DNA of 64,000 nt, from contig NZ_QICS01000006.1 in the NCBI RefSeq assembly GCF_003201285.1, forward strand, positions 124,001 through 188,000, written 5' to 3'. Source of the DNA: Lachnotalea glycerini. GTDB taxonomy: Bacteria > Bacillota > Clostridia > Lachnospirales > Lachnospiraceae. The stretch's first letter is position 1; every line of letters starts with the position of its first letter. Below are positions 56,600 to 64,000 of this stretch, in pieces. The notes under the pieces were generated by a model. The model was not told where the DNA came from and did no database searches. It saw nothing but the letters and a program-made list of their open reading frames with translations. The translations under genes and the position numbers were made by a program.

Positions 56600-57454
56600 A
56601 TGAAACAATACAGTATTGCATTCCCCAATTTGGGAATTCAGTTCAACAATATCGGCAAGAGTATTAATATTTTTGACTTTGATATAGCATATTATGGAAT
56701 TATCATTGGTATTAGTATGATTGTTGGAATTTTAATGGCGGAGCATGAGGCAAAGATTACAAATCAACGAATGGAAGACTATACAGACTTTGCATTATAT
56801 GCAATTATATTTTCAATCATTGGAGCAAGAATTTATTACGTAGTATTTTCATGGGATATGTACAAGGGTAATTTATTAAAAATTATCAACATAAGACAAG
56901 GTGGACTGGCTATTTATGGTGGCATCATAGCAGCGGTCATTACTTTGTCTGTTTTTTCCAAGAAAAGGAATCTTTCCTTTTGGAAAATGGCAGATACTGC
57001 ATGTATAGGACTTGTGTCTGGACAAATAATAGGAAGGTGGGGGAATTTCTTTAACCGAGAAGCCTTTGGAGGTTATTCAGATGGGTTATTAGCTATGAGG
57101 ATTCCAATTGCGGATGTAAGGACAGGTGATATATCCGAAGAGCTTTTGCTTCGTGTTAAAGATGGCATTGATTATATTCAAGTACATCCAACATTTCTAT
57201 ATGAATCGCTTTGGAATTGTGGTGTATTGTTACTTATATTAATTTATAAGAGATATAAAAAATTCAATGGTGAAATATTTTTGGTTTATGCAGCGGGATA
57301 TGGTGCAGGACGCTCTTGGATAGAATCGCTAAGAACAGACCAGTTATTAATTGCTAACACGACAATACCTGTATCACAGTTATTATCGATAATAGTAGTG
57401 GTAGTTTCGATTTTTTTCATTTTTACAAAACGTAAAAAAGTAATAAATTCATAA
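56600..57454 (+). CDS. lgt: Prolipoprotein diacylglyceryl transferase
   Basis: Lgt attaches diacylglycerol to the lipobox Cys of lipoproteins, for example the ModA-like protein at 6093. The 284-residue protein has about seven membrane helices. The family signature GRWGNFFNREAFGG holds the essential Arg and Asn, and HPTFLYESLWN contains the other conserved group. GAGGAG lies before the ATG. A small Spo0E-like gene follows 14 bases later on the same strand. Confidence 0.95.
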   Translation: MKQYSIAFPNLGIQFNNIGKSINIFDFDIAYYGIIIGISMIVGILMAEHEAKITNQRMEDYTDFALYAIIFSIIGARIYYVVFSWDMYKGNLLKIINIRQGGLAIYGGIIAAVITLSVFSKKRNLSFWKMADTACIGLVSGQIIGRWGNFFNREAFGGYSDGLLAMRIPIADVRTGDISEELLLRVKDGIDYIQVHPTFLYESLWNCGVLLLILIYKRYKKFNGEIFLVYAAGYGAGRSWIESLRTDQLLIANTTIPVSQLLSIIVVVVSIFFIFTKRKKVINS

Positions 57455-57468
57455 GAAAGGGTGATTGG

Positions 57469-57642
57469 ATGATGGAGAACGTTACAGCTTTGAAAATTAA
57501 AATTGAAGAGGCAAGAAGACAATTGAATTCATTTGTAGCTAATAATATGGATGAAAAAGGTACGTATGAAAAAAGTGTAGAACTTGACCATTTGATTGAA
57601 GAGTATATTAATATTGTTGAGCTAAATAATGGGTTGAACTAA
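57469..57642 (+). CDS. Spo0E-like aspartyl-phosphate phosphatase
   Basis: A 57-residue protein starting at 57469 (a tandem ATG-ATG; AAAGGGTGA lies about 8 bases upstream). It shows the Spo0E pattern: LKIKIEEARRQL, a variable loop, then SVELDHLIEEY, close to the SQELDxLIxxY signature with its key acid. Spo0E proteins dephosphorylate Spo0A-P and delay sporulation. Family members are often this short. It follows lgt directly and precedes two terminators. The loop Ser and Asp match, but Gln of SQELD is replaced by Val. Confidence 0.75.
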   Translation: MMENVTALKIKIEEARRQLNSFVANNMDEKGTYEKSVELDHLIEEYINIVELNNGLN

Positions 57643-57652
57643 TATACAATTG

Positions 57653-57686
57653 AAAGCAACCGAATCAAAAAACTTCGGTTGCTTAG
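57653..57686 (+). terminator. Hairpin after the Spo0E-like gene
   Basis: A perfect 11-bp stem (57654-57664 with 57674-57684) closes TCAAAAAAC. The T-tract after it is poor. Confidence 0.6.
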
Positions 57687-57750
57687 TATATTAGCAACAA
57701 TCTTGTGAAAGAAGAAAATTTTATAAAATGTTGTAAAGACCTGTAAATTC

Positions 57751-57796
57751 AAGTCCTATAAAATGTTAATTTTAGCATTTTATAGGACTTTTTTAC
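57751..57796 (+). terminator. Strong terminator before mraZ
   Basis: A perfect 15-bp stem (57751-57765 with 57776-57790) is followed by a T-tract. With the hairpin at 57653 it insulates the division cluster from lgt. Confidence 0.85.
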
Positions 57797-57818
57797 TATT
57801 TGTTTTTCAAGATAACTA

Positions 57819-57847
57819 TTGCTATTTCATCTGAATTAATATAAAAT
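57819..57847 (+). promoter_or_regulatory. Predicted promoter of the mraZ-rsmH-ftsL cluster
   Basis: TTGCTA (57819-57824) and TAAAAT (57842-57847) are 17 bases apart. The MraZ box array begins 10 bases after the -10. Confidence 0.6.
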
Positions 57848-57856
57848 GTACATATA

Positions 57857-57903
57857 AGTGGTGGAAAGTGGTACATAGTGGTACAAAATGGTAGAAAAGT
57901 GGC
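57857..57903 (+). promoter_or_regulatory. MraZ box array (operator)
   Basis: AGTGG-like units start at 57857, 57867, 57877 and 57887 in exact 10-base register (the fourth reads AATGG), and a fifth starts at 57898. This matches the known design of MraZ operators: short GTG-containing repeats every 10 bases at the promoter. It overlaps the transcription start area. Confidence 0.8.
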
Positions 57904-57930
57904 AGACCATTTTGAAAGAAGGTGCGCTAT

Positions 57931-58362
57931 ATGTTTATGGGGGAATACAACCATTCAATTGATGCTAAAGGTAGGTTGATTATGCCATCTAAGTTTCGAG
58001 AAGCTTTGGGAGATGAATTTGTTGTTACCAAGGGTTTAGATGGATGTCTTTTTGTATACCCTATTGATGAATGGCAAGCCTTTGAAGAAAAGCTGAAAAC
58101 ACTCCCACTTACAAATAAAAATGCAAGACAGTTCTCACGTTTTTTCTTGGCAGGTGCAGCAACCTGTGAAGTGGATAAGCAGGGAAGAATATTACTTCCT
58201 AGTGTTTTAAGAGAATTTGCGCAGCTTAACAAAGATGTAGTTTTAGTAGGTGTACTAAGCAGAATAGAAATCTGGAGCAAGTCCAAATGGATTGAAAGCA
58301 ATGTATATGATGATATGGATGATATTGCAGAGCACATGGAAGAACTCGGGTTAAGTATATAA
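57931..58362 (+). CDS. mraZ: Transcriptional regulator MraZ
   Basis: MraZ binds its own operator repeats and controls the division and cell-wall cluster. I chose the ATG at 57931, 6-7 bases after AAGGTG, giving 143 residues; the GTG at 57922 overlaps that site. Two AbrB-like halves are visible: [22 protein letters not shown] and [18 protein letters not shown], each with the family DxKGR/DxxGR motif. Five operator units lie just upstream. Confidence 0.96.
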   Translation: MFMGEYNHSIDAKGRLIMPSKFREALGDEFVVTKGLDGCLFVYPIDEWQAFEEKLKTLPLTNKNARQFSRFFLAGAATCEVDKQGRILLPSVLREFAQLNKDVVLVGVLSRIEIWSKSKWIESNVYDDMDDIAEHMEELGLSI

Positions 58363-58479
58363 CCTTATCAGATAAGTTACTTATTTCTTAAAGTGGGGAA
58401 ATGGACTAAGCTTGTTTTCTTAGGAGCCCAAACTTCAACAAAAATACCAGAATAATAATAAAATTAAGAGCAAGTATCG

Positions 58480-58502
58480 AAGCGGATGGTCAATATCCGC
58501 TT
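58480..58502 (+). promoter_or_regulatory. Hairpin between mraZ and rsmH
   Basis: AAGCGGAT (58480-58487) pairs with ATCCGCTT (58495-58502), loop of 7. No strong T-tract follows. It may pause or stabilise mRNA; the gap of 217 bases before rsmH has no other clear feature. Confidence 0.4.
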
Positions 58503-58579
58503 TGGCAAAAGAGGAAAGTTTGAGAAAATCTTTCAAAGCTGTTGATATAGCCAAGAGAATGGCACAGTATGGAGGTAAT

Positions 58580-59521
58580 ATGAGTTTTGAACATAAATCG
58601 GTACTATTAGACGAAACAATAAGTAATCTGAATATCAAACCGGATGGTATTTATGTCGATGGCACATTGGGAGGCGGAGGACATGCTTATGAAGTATGTG
58701 CACGCTTAAAGGATAAGGGACGATTTATTGGAATAGATCAGGATGAGGCTGCAATTAAAGCAGCTGGTGAAAAACTAAAGGAATTTGGAAATAAAGTTAC
58801 AATCGTAAGAAGCAACTATAATGATATGAAGCAGGTACTTCATACGCTTGAAGCAGACAAAGTAGATGGGATTTTACTTGATTTGGGAGTATCATCATAT
58901 CAATTAGATACAGCTGACAGAGGCTTTTCCTATATGGCGGATGCACCTCTTGATATGAGAATGGATCAAAGACAGGAGCTTACAGCTAAGGATATTGTGA
59001 ATCACTATAGTGAAATGGAATTATACCATATTATAAAGGACTATGGAGAAGATAGATTTGCAAAAAATATTGCCAAGCATATTGTTAGGGCTAGAGCTAA
59101 TAAAGAAGTAGAAACAACTTTTGAACTTACAGATATTATTAAAGCGGCAATACCGATGAAGCAAAGAATTACAGGTGGTCATCCGGCCAAAAAAACCTTT
59201 CAGGCAATAAGAATAGAGCTTAACAAAGAATTGGAAGTACTTAAGAATTCTTTAGATGAAATGATAGATAGCTTAAATGATGGCGGGAGAATATGTATTA
59301 TTACATTTCATTCATTAGAAGATAGAATTGTAAAAAATAGTTTTAGAAGAAATGAAAATCCATGCACATGTCCCAGTGATTTTCCTATCTGCGTGTGTGG
59401 AAAACAATCTAAAGGAAAAGTAATTACTAGAAAGCCAATTAAACCAAGTGAAGAAGAGATAGAATATAACAAACGTTCTAAAAGTTCTAAGCTTAGAGTA
59501 TTTGAAAGAGAATTTAAGTAA
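58580..59521 (+). CDS. rsmH: 16S rRNA (cytosine-N4) methyltransferase RsmH
   Basis: RsmH (MraW) methylates C1402 of 16S rRNA. I chose the ATG at 58580, 5 bases after GGAGG, giving 313 residues, the usual length. The longer in-frame stretch from 58502 has no ribosome site. Motifs: [51 protein letters not shown] and [18 protein letters not shown]. It follows mraZ and precedes ftsL. Confidence 0.96.
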   Translation: MSFEHKSVLLDETISNLNIKPDGIYVDGTLGGGGHAYEVCARLKDKGRFIGIDQDEAAIKAAGEKLKEFGNKVTIVRSNYNDMKQVLHTLEADKVDGILLDLGVSSYQLDTADRGFSYMADAPLDMRMDQRQELTAKDIVNHYSEMELYHIIKDYGEDRFAKNIAKHIVRARANKEVETTFELTDIIKAAIPMKQRITGGHPAKKTFQAIRIELNKELEVLKNSLDEMIDSLNDGGRICIITFHSLEDRIVKNSFRRNENPCTCPSDFPICVCGKQSKGKVITRKPIKPSEEEIEYNKRSKSSKLRVFEREFK

Positions 59522-59535
59522 AGGGGTGAATGGTT

Positions 59536-60048
59536 ATGTCGAATCAGACAGGAAGAAGAGCGTCTGCACAAAACACACTTTTAAGGAATACATCAACTTA
59601 TCAATACGGAAACACGGCAAGACAGTTTCAGGTAGTACCAAATCCATATGAGAAGTCTGAGGTGGACAAGCCTAGGTTAAGCAACAGTGCCAGAAAAAAC
59701 AGAGAGAAAGCACTTAATATGAATTTTGGGTATGTTGTGTTTTTGGCTGTTGCTGCTATTGTAACATTATTTGTATGTATTTCTTATCTAAAGCTTCAAG
59801 CAGAGATGACACAAAAGGTAAAAAACATCTCGTCCTTAGAAAAGGAAGTAGCGGATTTGCGTTCAGATAATGATGAAACCTATAATAGAATCAATAATGC
59901 GACTGACCTGGATTATATCAAAAAAGTTGCAATGGAAGATCTAGGTATGGTTTATGCTTCGGAAAAACAAGTAGTGTTATACAATAATGAAGAAAGTGAC
60001 TATGTGAGACAATATAGCGATATTCCAGAGGCAAAAAAGTCTAAATAA
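59536..60048 (+). CDS. ftsL: FtsL-like cell-division protein
   Basis: A 170-residue bitopic protein. I chose the ATG at 59536, 7 bases after AGGGGTG; an in-frame ATG at 59530 is too close. A long, basic, disordered cytoplasmic part (about 1-63) precedes one membrane helix (about 66-86, FGYVVFLAVAAIVTLFVCIS), and a coiled coil follows (KVKNISSLEKEVADLRSDND). FtsL proteins diverge strongly; position after rsmH and topology support the call. Its cytoplasmic tail is longer than in Bacillus FtsL. Confidence 0.85.
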   Translation: MSNQTGRRASAQNTLLRNTSTYQYGNTARQFQVVPNPYEKSEVDKPRLSNSARKNREKALNMNFGYVVFLAVAAIVTLFVCISYLKLQAEMTQKVKNISSLEKEVADLRSDNDETYNRINNATDLDYIKKVAMEDLGMVYASEKQVVLYNNEESDYVRQYSDIPEAKKSK

Positions 60049-60072
60049 AGAAGTTAAGTGCAGGTGGCTTTC

Positions 60073-62124
60073 ATGAAGAAATCAGATAAAAGAAACAAAC
60101 AAGAACAAAAAAAATTTAATAGAAAAATGCAAATGAAGCTAGCAGTATTATTTATCGTAATAATGCTAGCTTTAATTGGATTAAGTGTACGACTTACTTA
60201 TATTAATGCAGAAAGTGGCGATAAATATACAAAGCAGGTATTGTCACAGCAGCAATATGACAGCCAGTCGATTCCTTTTCGAAGAGGAGATATAACAGAT
60301 GTAAAAGGAACGATTCTTGCTACGAGCGAAAAAGTATATAACGTAATATTAGACTGTAAGGTGGTAAATTCAGATGAGAAATATATTCAGCCTACTATTA
60401 GCGCCCTAACCAGTTGCTTTGAATTAAATGAATCAGACTTACAAGGCATACTAAATGAAAAAAAAGACAGTAGATATGTAATATTGCTCAAAAAATTAAG
60501 CTATGAAGAAATTCAGACATTTATTCAAATGCAAGATGAAATAGACGAAAAAACAAAGGAAAAGAAAAATCCTTATATAAAAGGAGTTTGGTTTGAGGAT
60601 GAATATTTAAGAACCTATCCCTATGGTTCATTAGCCAGTAGTCTGCTTGGATTTACAGTATCAGGTAATGTGGGAAATTGGGGAATCGAACAATATTACA
60701 ATGATCAGTTAAATGGAGTCGATGGAAGAGAATATGGCTATTTAAATGACGATTCTGAGTTGGAGAGAACGATTAAAGCTGCCACGGATGGAAATACAGT
60801 GGTCACTACAATTGATGCAACCGTACAGGGCATTGTAGAAAAGCATATTGCAGCATTCAATGAAGAATACCGAGGCTCATATCGAGAAGATGATGATGGA
60901 AGTAAGAATACTTCTGTTATAATAGCAAATCCTAATGATGGAAGTATTATTGCTATGGCAAGCAGTTCCAATCATTTTGATTTGAATAATCCGAGGGATT
61001 TATCTGTTTATTATTCAGAAGAAGATATCGCTGCTATGGACGATGAGACAAAACTAAATAATTTGAATCAGATTTGGAAAAATTCATGTATAACAGATAC
61101 TTATGAGCCAGGTTCTACAGCCAAGCCATTCACTGTAGCATCAGCCATAGATAGTGGAAAGATAACCGGTAATGAAACTTATACTTGTAACGGATTTTTA
61201 AATGTTGGTGGTTGGGATATAGGATGTAATGCAACTCATGGAACAGTTACTGTTGAACAGGCACTTATGAAATCGTGCAATGTTGCACTTATGCATATTG
61301 CCTTGACAGAAGGAAAAGAAGTATTTACAAAATATCAGAGTATATTTAATATAGGTAAAAAAACCGGAATTGATTTACCGGGTGAGGCAAGTGGTATTAT
61401 TTATTCATTAGAAAATATGGGGCAAACTGACTTGGCCACCAATGCATTTGGCCAGAATTTCAATGTAACTATGATACAAATGGTATCGGCATTTTCCTCT
61501 ATTATCAATGGAGGCTATTATTATAAACCGCATGTAGCCAGTAAAATATTGGATTCAAAAGGAGCAACCGTATCTACAGTTGAGCCAGTTTTGTTAAAAC
61601 AAACAATATCGAAATCAACATCAGATAAATTAAAGCAATATCTATACAAAACAGTATGTGATCAGGCCGGAACAGGAAAGACTGCAAGAGTGGAAGGCTA
61701 TGAAATGGGAGGTAAAACAGGAACTGCTGAAAAGCAAAACAGAGATAAAATAAACTATGTTGTTTCTTTTCTGGGATATGTACCCCAAGACGATCCACAG
61801 GTAGTAATCTATGTCGTAATTGATGAACCAAACGTAGAAAAACAATCCAATAGTATTTATGCTCAAAAAGTGGCAAAGGGAATATTAGAAGAAATTCTTC
61901 CCTATTTAAATATATTTCCGACACAGGCGGTGGAGAAAACAGAACAAAGTACACAAACAACGCAGGAAGCTTCTCAGACCTCTGAAAGTACAACACAGGA
62001 GCAATCAGAACAAGAACAAACGACTCAAGAGAATATTGAAGAAAGTAGTACAAGTGAAAATGCAGCGTTACCTTATCAACTAGGAGATTTGAATGAAGAC
62101 GACTCCGACAATGAGCAGAATTAA
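60073..62124 (+). CDS. Class B penicillin-binding protein (FtsI/SpoVD family transpeptidase)
   Basis: A 683-residue septal peptidoglycan transpeptidase. I chose the ATG at 60073; AGGTGG lies about 6 bases upstream. A basic N-terminus precedes a membrane helix (about 22-41), a dimerisation domain follows, and the catalytic domain has STAK (348-351), SCN (401-403) and KTG (548-550), all intact. No PASTA domain is present. The end after about 620 is a 60-residue Gln/Thr/Ser/Glu-rich tail. It follows ftsL by 24 bases and precedes a second class B protein. Confidence 0.92.
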   Translation: MKKSDKRNKQEQKKFNRKMQMKLAVLFIVIMLALIGLSVRLTYINAESGDKYTKQVLSQQQYDSQSIPFRRGDITDVKGTILATSEKVYNVILDCKVVNSDEKYIQPTISALTSCFELNESDLQGILNEKKDSRYVILLKKLSYEEIQTFIQMQDEIDEKTKEKKNPYIKGVWFEDEYLRTYPYGSLASSLLGFTVSGNVGNWGIEQYYNDQLNGVDGREYGYLNDDSELERTIKAATDGNTVVTTIDATVQGIVEKHIAAFNEEYRGSYREDDDGSKNTSVIIANPNDGSIIAMASSSNHFDLNNPRDLSVYYSEEDIAAMDDETKLNNLNQIWKNSCITDTYEPGSTAKPFTVASAIDSGKITGNETYTCNGFLNVGGWDIGCNATHGTVTVEQALMKSCNVALMHIALTEGKEVFTKYQSIFNIGKKTGIDLPGEASGIIYSLENMGQTDLATNAFGQNFNVTMIQMVSAFSSIINGGYYYKPHVASKILDSKGATVSTVEPVLLKQTISKSTSDKLKQYLYKTVCDQAGTGKTARVEGYEMGGKTGTAEKQNRDKINYVVSFLGYVPQDDPQVVIYVVIDEPNVEKQSNSIYAQKVAKGILEEILPYLNIFPTQAVEKTEQSTQTTQEASQTSESTTQEQSEQEQTTQENIEESSTSENAALPYQLGDLNEDDSDNEQN

Positions 62125-62191
62125 TTCAATAATTTTCATAACCTCATGAATTCTGAAATAAAATGTAATAATGACGTTTATGAGGATAGCA

Positions 62192-64000
62192 ATGGTTAAA
62201 AGCAAAACTTTTAATAGAAAAAAAATAGTTATTGTGTTTGCGGCAGTGGCTATGATTCTTATTATGCTTGTTGGAAGGCTGTTTTATTTAATGATAGTTA
62301 AGTCTGAGTACTATCAGGAAAAAGCAGATGAACTACATGAACGAGAGAGAGAAATCAAAGCAGCCAGGGGCAAGATTATAGATGCTACCGGTGAAATTGT
62401 AGCAACAAATAAAACGGTATGTACCATTTCGGTTATTCACAGTCAGATAAAGGAGCCGGAGAAAGTAATTAGCATATTATGTAAAGAGTTGGAGCTGTCA
62501 GAGGAAAAAGTCAGAAAACGAGTTGAAAAATTTAGCTCGATTGAGCGAATTAAAACGAATGTAGATAAGGAAATTGGAGATAAAATACGTTCTTATGGTT
62601 TATCAGGAGTAAAAGTGGATGAAGATTTTAAGAGATATTATCCATATGGAAGTTTGGCATCTAAGGTGCTTGGCTTTACAGGAAGTGACAATCAAGGAAT
62701 TATAGGACTTGAAGTAAAATATGAGAACTATTTAAAGGGGCAAAATGGTTATATTCTAACCATGACAGATGCCAGGGGCGTTGAGATAAAAGATGCAGCA
62801 GAGGGAAGAGTAGAGCCGATTTCAGGTAATGATTTATATATAAGTCTGGATAGCAATATACAAAAATTTGCAGAGCAGTCTGCTGCTAAGGTGATGGAAG
62901 CAAAGTCAGCCGATAGCGTCTGCATTATTATAATGAATCCGCAAAATGGAGAAATTATGGCAATGGTTAATTTACCTGAATTTGATTTAAATGATCCATT
63001 TACATTAAATTTTGAAACAACAGAAACGTTAGATGAAAAAACCAAACAGAATTTGCTTAATCAGATGTGGAGAAACAGGTGTATTAATGATACCTATGAA
63101 CCTGGTTCCACCTTTAAAATAATTACAGCATCAGCAGGTCTGGAAGAAGGAGTAGTAACCTTAGAGGATACCTTTCATTGTCCGGGGTTTAAGATTGTAG
63201 AGGATCGGCGAATCCGATGTCATAAAATAGCGGGACATGGAAGTGAAACGTTCCTACAAGGAGTTATGAACTCCTGTAATCCGGTTTTTATAGAAGTGGG
63301 ATTAAGACTGGGAGTCGATAATATTTTTAAGTATTTTAAACAGCTTGGTCTTCTGGAAAAGACTGGGGTGGATTTGCCGGGAGAAGCCGGAACCATTATG
63401 CATAAAAAGGAAAATGTTGGGCAGGTCGAACTGGCTACCATGGCATTTGGACAGTCTTTTCAGATTACACCGATTCAATTGGCAACTACAGTAAGCTCCA
63501 TTATAAATGGAGGAACCAGAGTGACACCACATTTTGGAGTCGCAGTCAGAACCTATGACGGTCAGTTAATAGAAAATTTTTCGTATCCAACTAAGGCTAA
63601 CATTATTTCATCAGAGACAACAGAAACGATACGTTTTATATTAGAAAAAGTAATATCAGAGGGTACAGGTAAGAAAGCGTATATACCAGGCTTTCGAGTA
63701 GGAGGCAAAACAGCTACCTCACAGACACTTCCAAGAAGTGCCAAAAAATATATTTCTTCTTTTATAGGATTTGCACCGGCAGAGAATCCACAGGTATTGG
63801 CACTGGCGATTATATATAATCCACAAGGAATTTATTATGGAGGAACGATAGCGGCACCTGCTGTAAAAGAAATATTTGAAAATATTCTTCCGTATCTGGG
63901 CATTGAACAGGTGTATGAAGCCTCAGAGATAGAAGAATATAACATAGGAGACATTACAATGCCTGAATTAGTAGGTCTTACTAAGAAAGAGGCAGATAAA
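62192..64000 (+). CDS. Second class B penicillin-binding protein with C-terminal PASTA start, 3' cut by window
   Basis: The first 603 residues are visible; the frame is open at the window end. The ATG at 62192 has GAGGA 5 bases upstream; an in-frame ATG at 62180 has no site. One membrane helix (about 12-35), a dimerisation domain, then a transpeptidase with STFK (306-309) and SCN (361-363). The third motif reads KTA (506-508, Ala codon at 63713-63715) instead of KTG. At the edge, MPELVGLTKKEADK opens a PASTA domain. The PASTA end resembles SpoVD/PBP2x; it may be the sporulation-specific copy. The KTG change is discussed separately. Confidence 0.88.
   Translation, partial: MVKSKTFNRKKIVIVFAAVAMILIMLVGRLFYLMIVKSEYYQEKADELHEREREIKAARGKIIDATGEIVATNKTVCTISVIHSQIKEPEKVISILCKELELSEEKVRKRVEKFSSIERIKTNVDKEIGDKIRSYGLSGVKVDEDFKRYYPYGSLASKVLGFTGSDNQGIIGLEVKYENYLKGQNGYILTMTDARGVEIKDAAEGRVEPISGNDLYISLDSNIQKFAEQSAAKVMEAKSADSVCIIIMNPQNGEIMAMVNLPEFDLNDPFTLNFETTETLDEKTKQNLLNQMWRNRCINDTYEPGSTFKIITASAGLEEGVVTLEDTFHCPGFKIVEDRRIRCHKIAGHGSETFLQGVMNSCNPVFIEVGLRLGVDNIFKYFKQLGLLEKTGVDLPGEAGTIMHKKENVGQVELATMAFGQSFQITPIQLATTVSSIINGGTRVTPHFGVAVRTYDGQLIENFSYPTKANIISSETTETIRFILEKVISEGTGKKAYIPGFRVGGKTATSQTLPRSAKKYISSFIGFAPAENPQVLALAIIYNPQGIYYGGTIAAPAVKEIFENILPYLGIEQVYEASEIEEYNIGDITMPELVGLTKKEADK

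Noticed and set aside
58502-58579. Longer N-terminus for RsmH
   Set aside because: The frame is open upstream from TTG at 58502, but GGAGG fits only the ATG at 58580, and the family begins there.

Overview
The window looks like a chromosome segment of a low-GC, spore-forming, anaerobic Clostridia member, most likely a Lachnospiraceae species. The evidence is AT-rich DNA with GGAGG-type ribosome binding sites, spore genes (gpr, spoIIP, a Spo0E-like protein), hybrid-cluster protein, the SCIFF peptide with its radical SAM maturase, a fused SecDF, two chemoreceptors, intracellular pectin hydrolases and RemA. I see no rRNA, tRNA, CRISPR array, prophage or transposase. Nearly all of it is chromosomal housekeeping DNA. 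The species call is inference.

Layout: 1-1958 holds a TPR-like protein cut by the window edge and a coiled-coil membrane protein. 2127-5823 is a purine operon (purC-purF-purB). 6093-15058 is mixed: an orphan ModA lipoprotein, a chemoreceptor divergent from a LysR regulator, an unusual PurA, a HAD phosphatase, a degenerate VTC-like protein, and an ABC-F ATPase with a small membrane protein. 15059-17094 is yicC-remA-gmk-rpoZ, followed by a second chemoreceptor. 19366-25632 is the rpsT/gpr-spoIIP-lepA-hemW block, bracketed by two inverted copies of a 72-73 bp repeat. 25727-29674 is the fructose PTS operon with a tandem-repeat operator. 29788-35386 has hcp and a divergent GH105/GH28 pair. 35464-39317 is scfA-scfB-secDF. 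An antiporter and a FliD-like protein follow.

41801-55318 is a long cell-wall/translation/signalling run: murE, priA, def, fmt, a zinc peptidase, rsmB, rlmN, prpC, pknB, rsgA, rpe, thiN. ychF, lgt and a small Spo0E-like gene come next. From 57819 to the window end is the start of the division/cell-wall cluster: MraZ operator, mraZ, rsmH, ftsL and two tandem class B penicillin-binding proteins, the second cut by the window edge.

Functional links: PurC, PurF, PurB and PurA belong to purine synthesis, and Gmk converts GMP to GDP. Def and Fmt handle the formyl-Met start of proteins. PrpC and PknB form a phosphatase/kinase pair that senses the wall through PASTA domains. FruR, FruK and FruA take up and phosphorylate fructose. 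ScfB makes the thioether bonds in ScfA. The least ordinary signals are the inverted dispersed repeat pair, the 10-bp repeats at the fru promoter, the MraZ box array, the hairpin between scfA and scfB, the VTC-like protein that has lost catalytic residues, the divergent PurA motifs, and a penicillin-binding protein with KTA instead of KTG. I found no clearly new multi-gene system.
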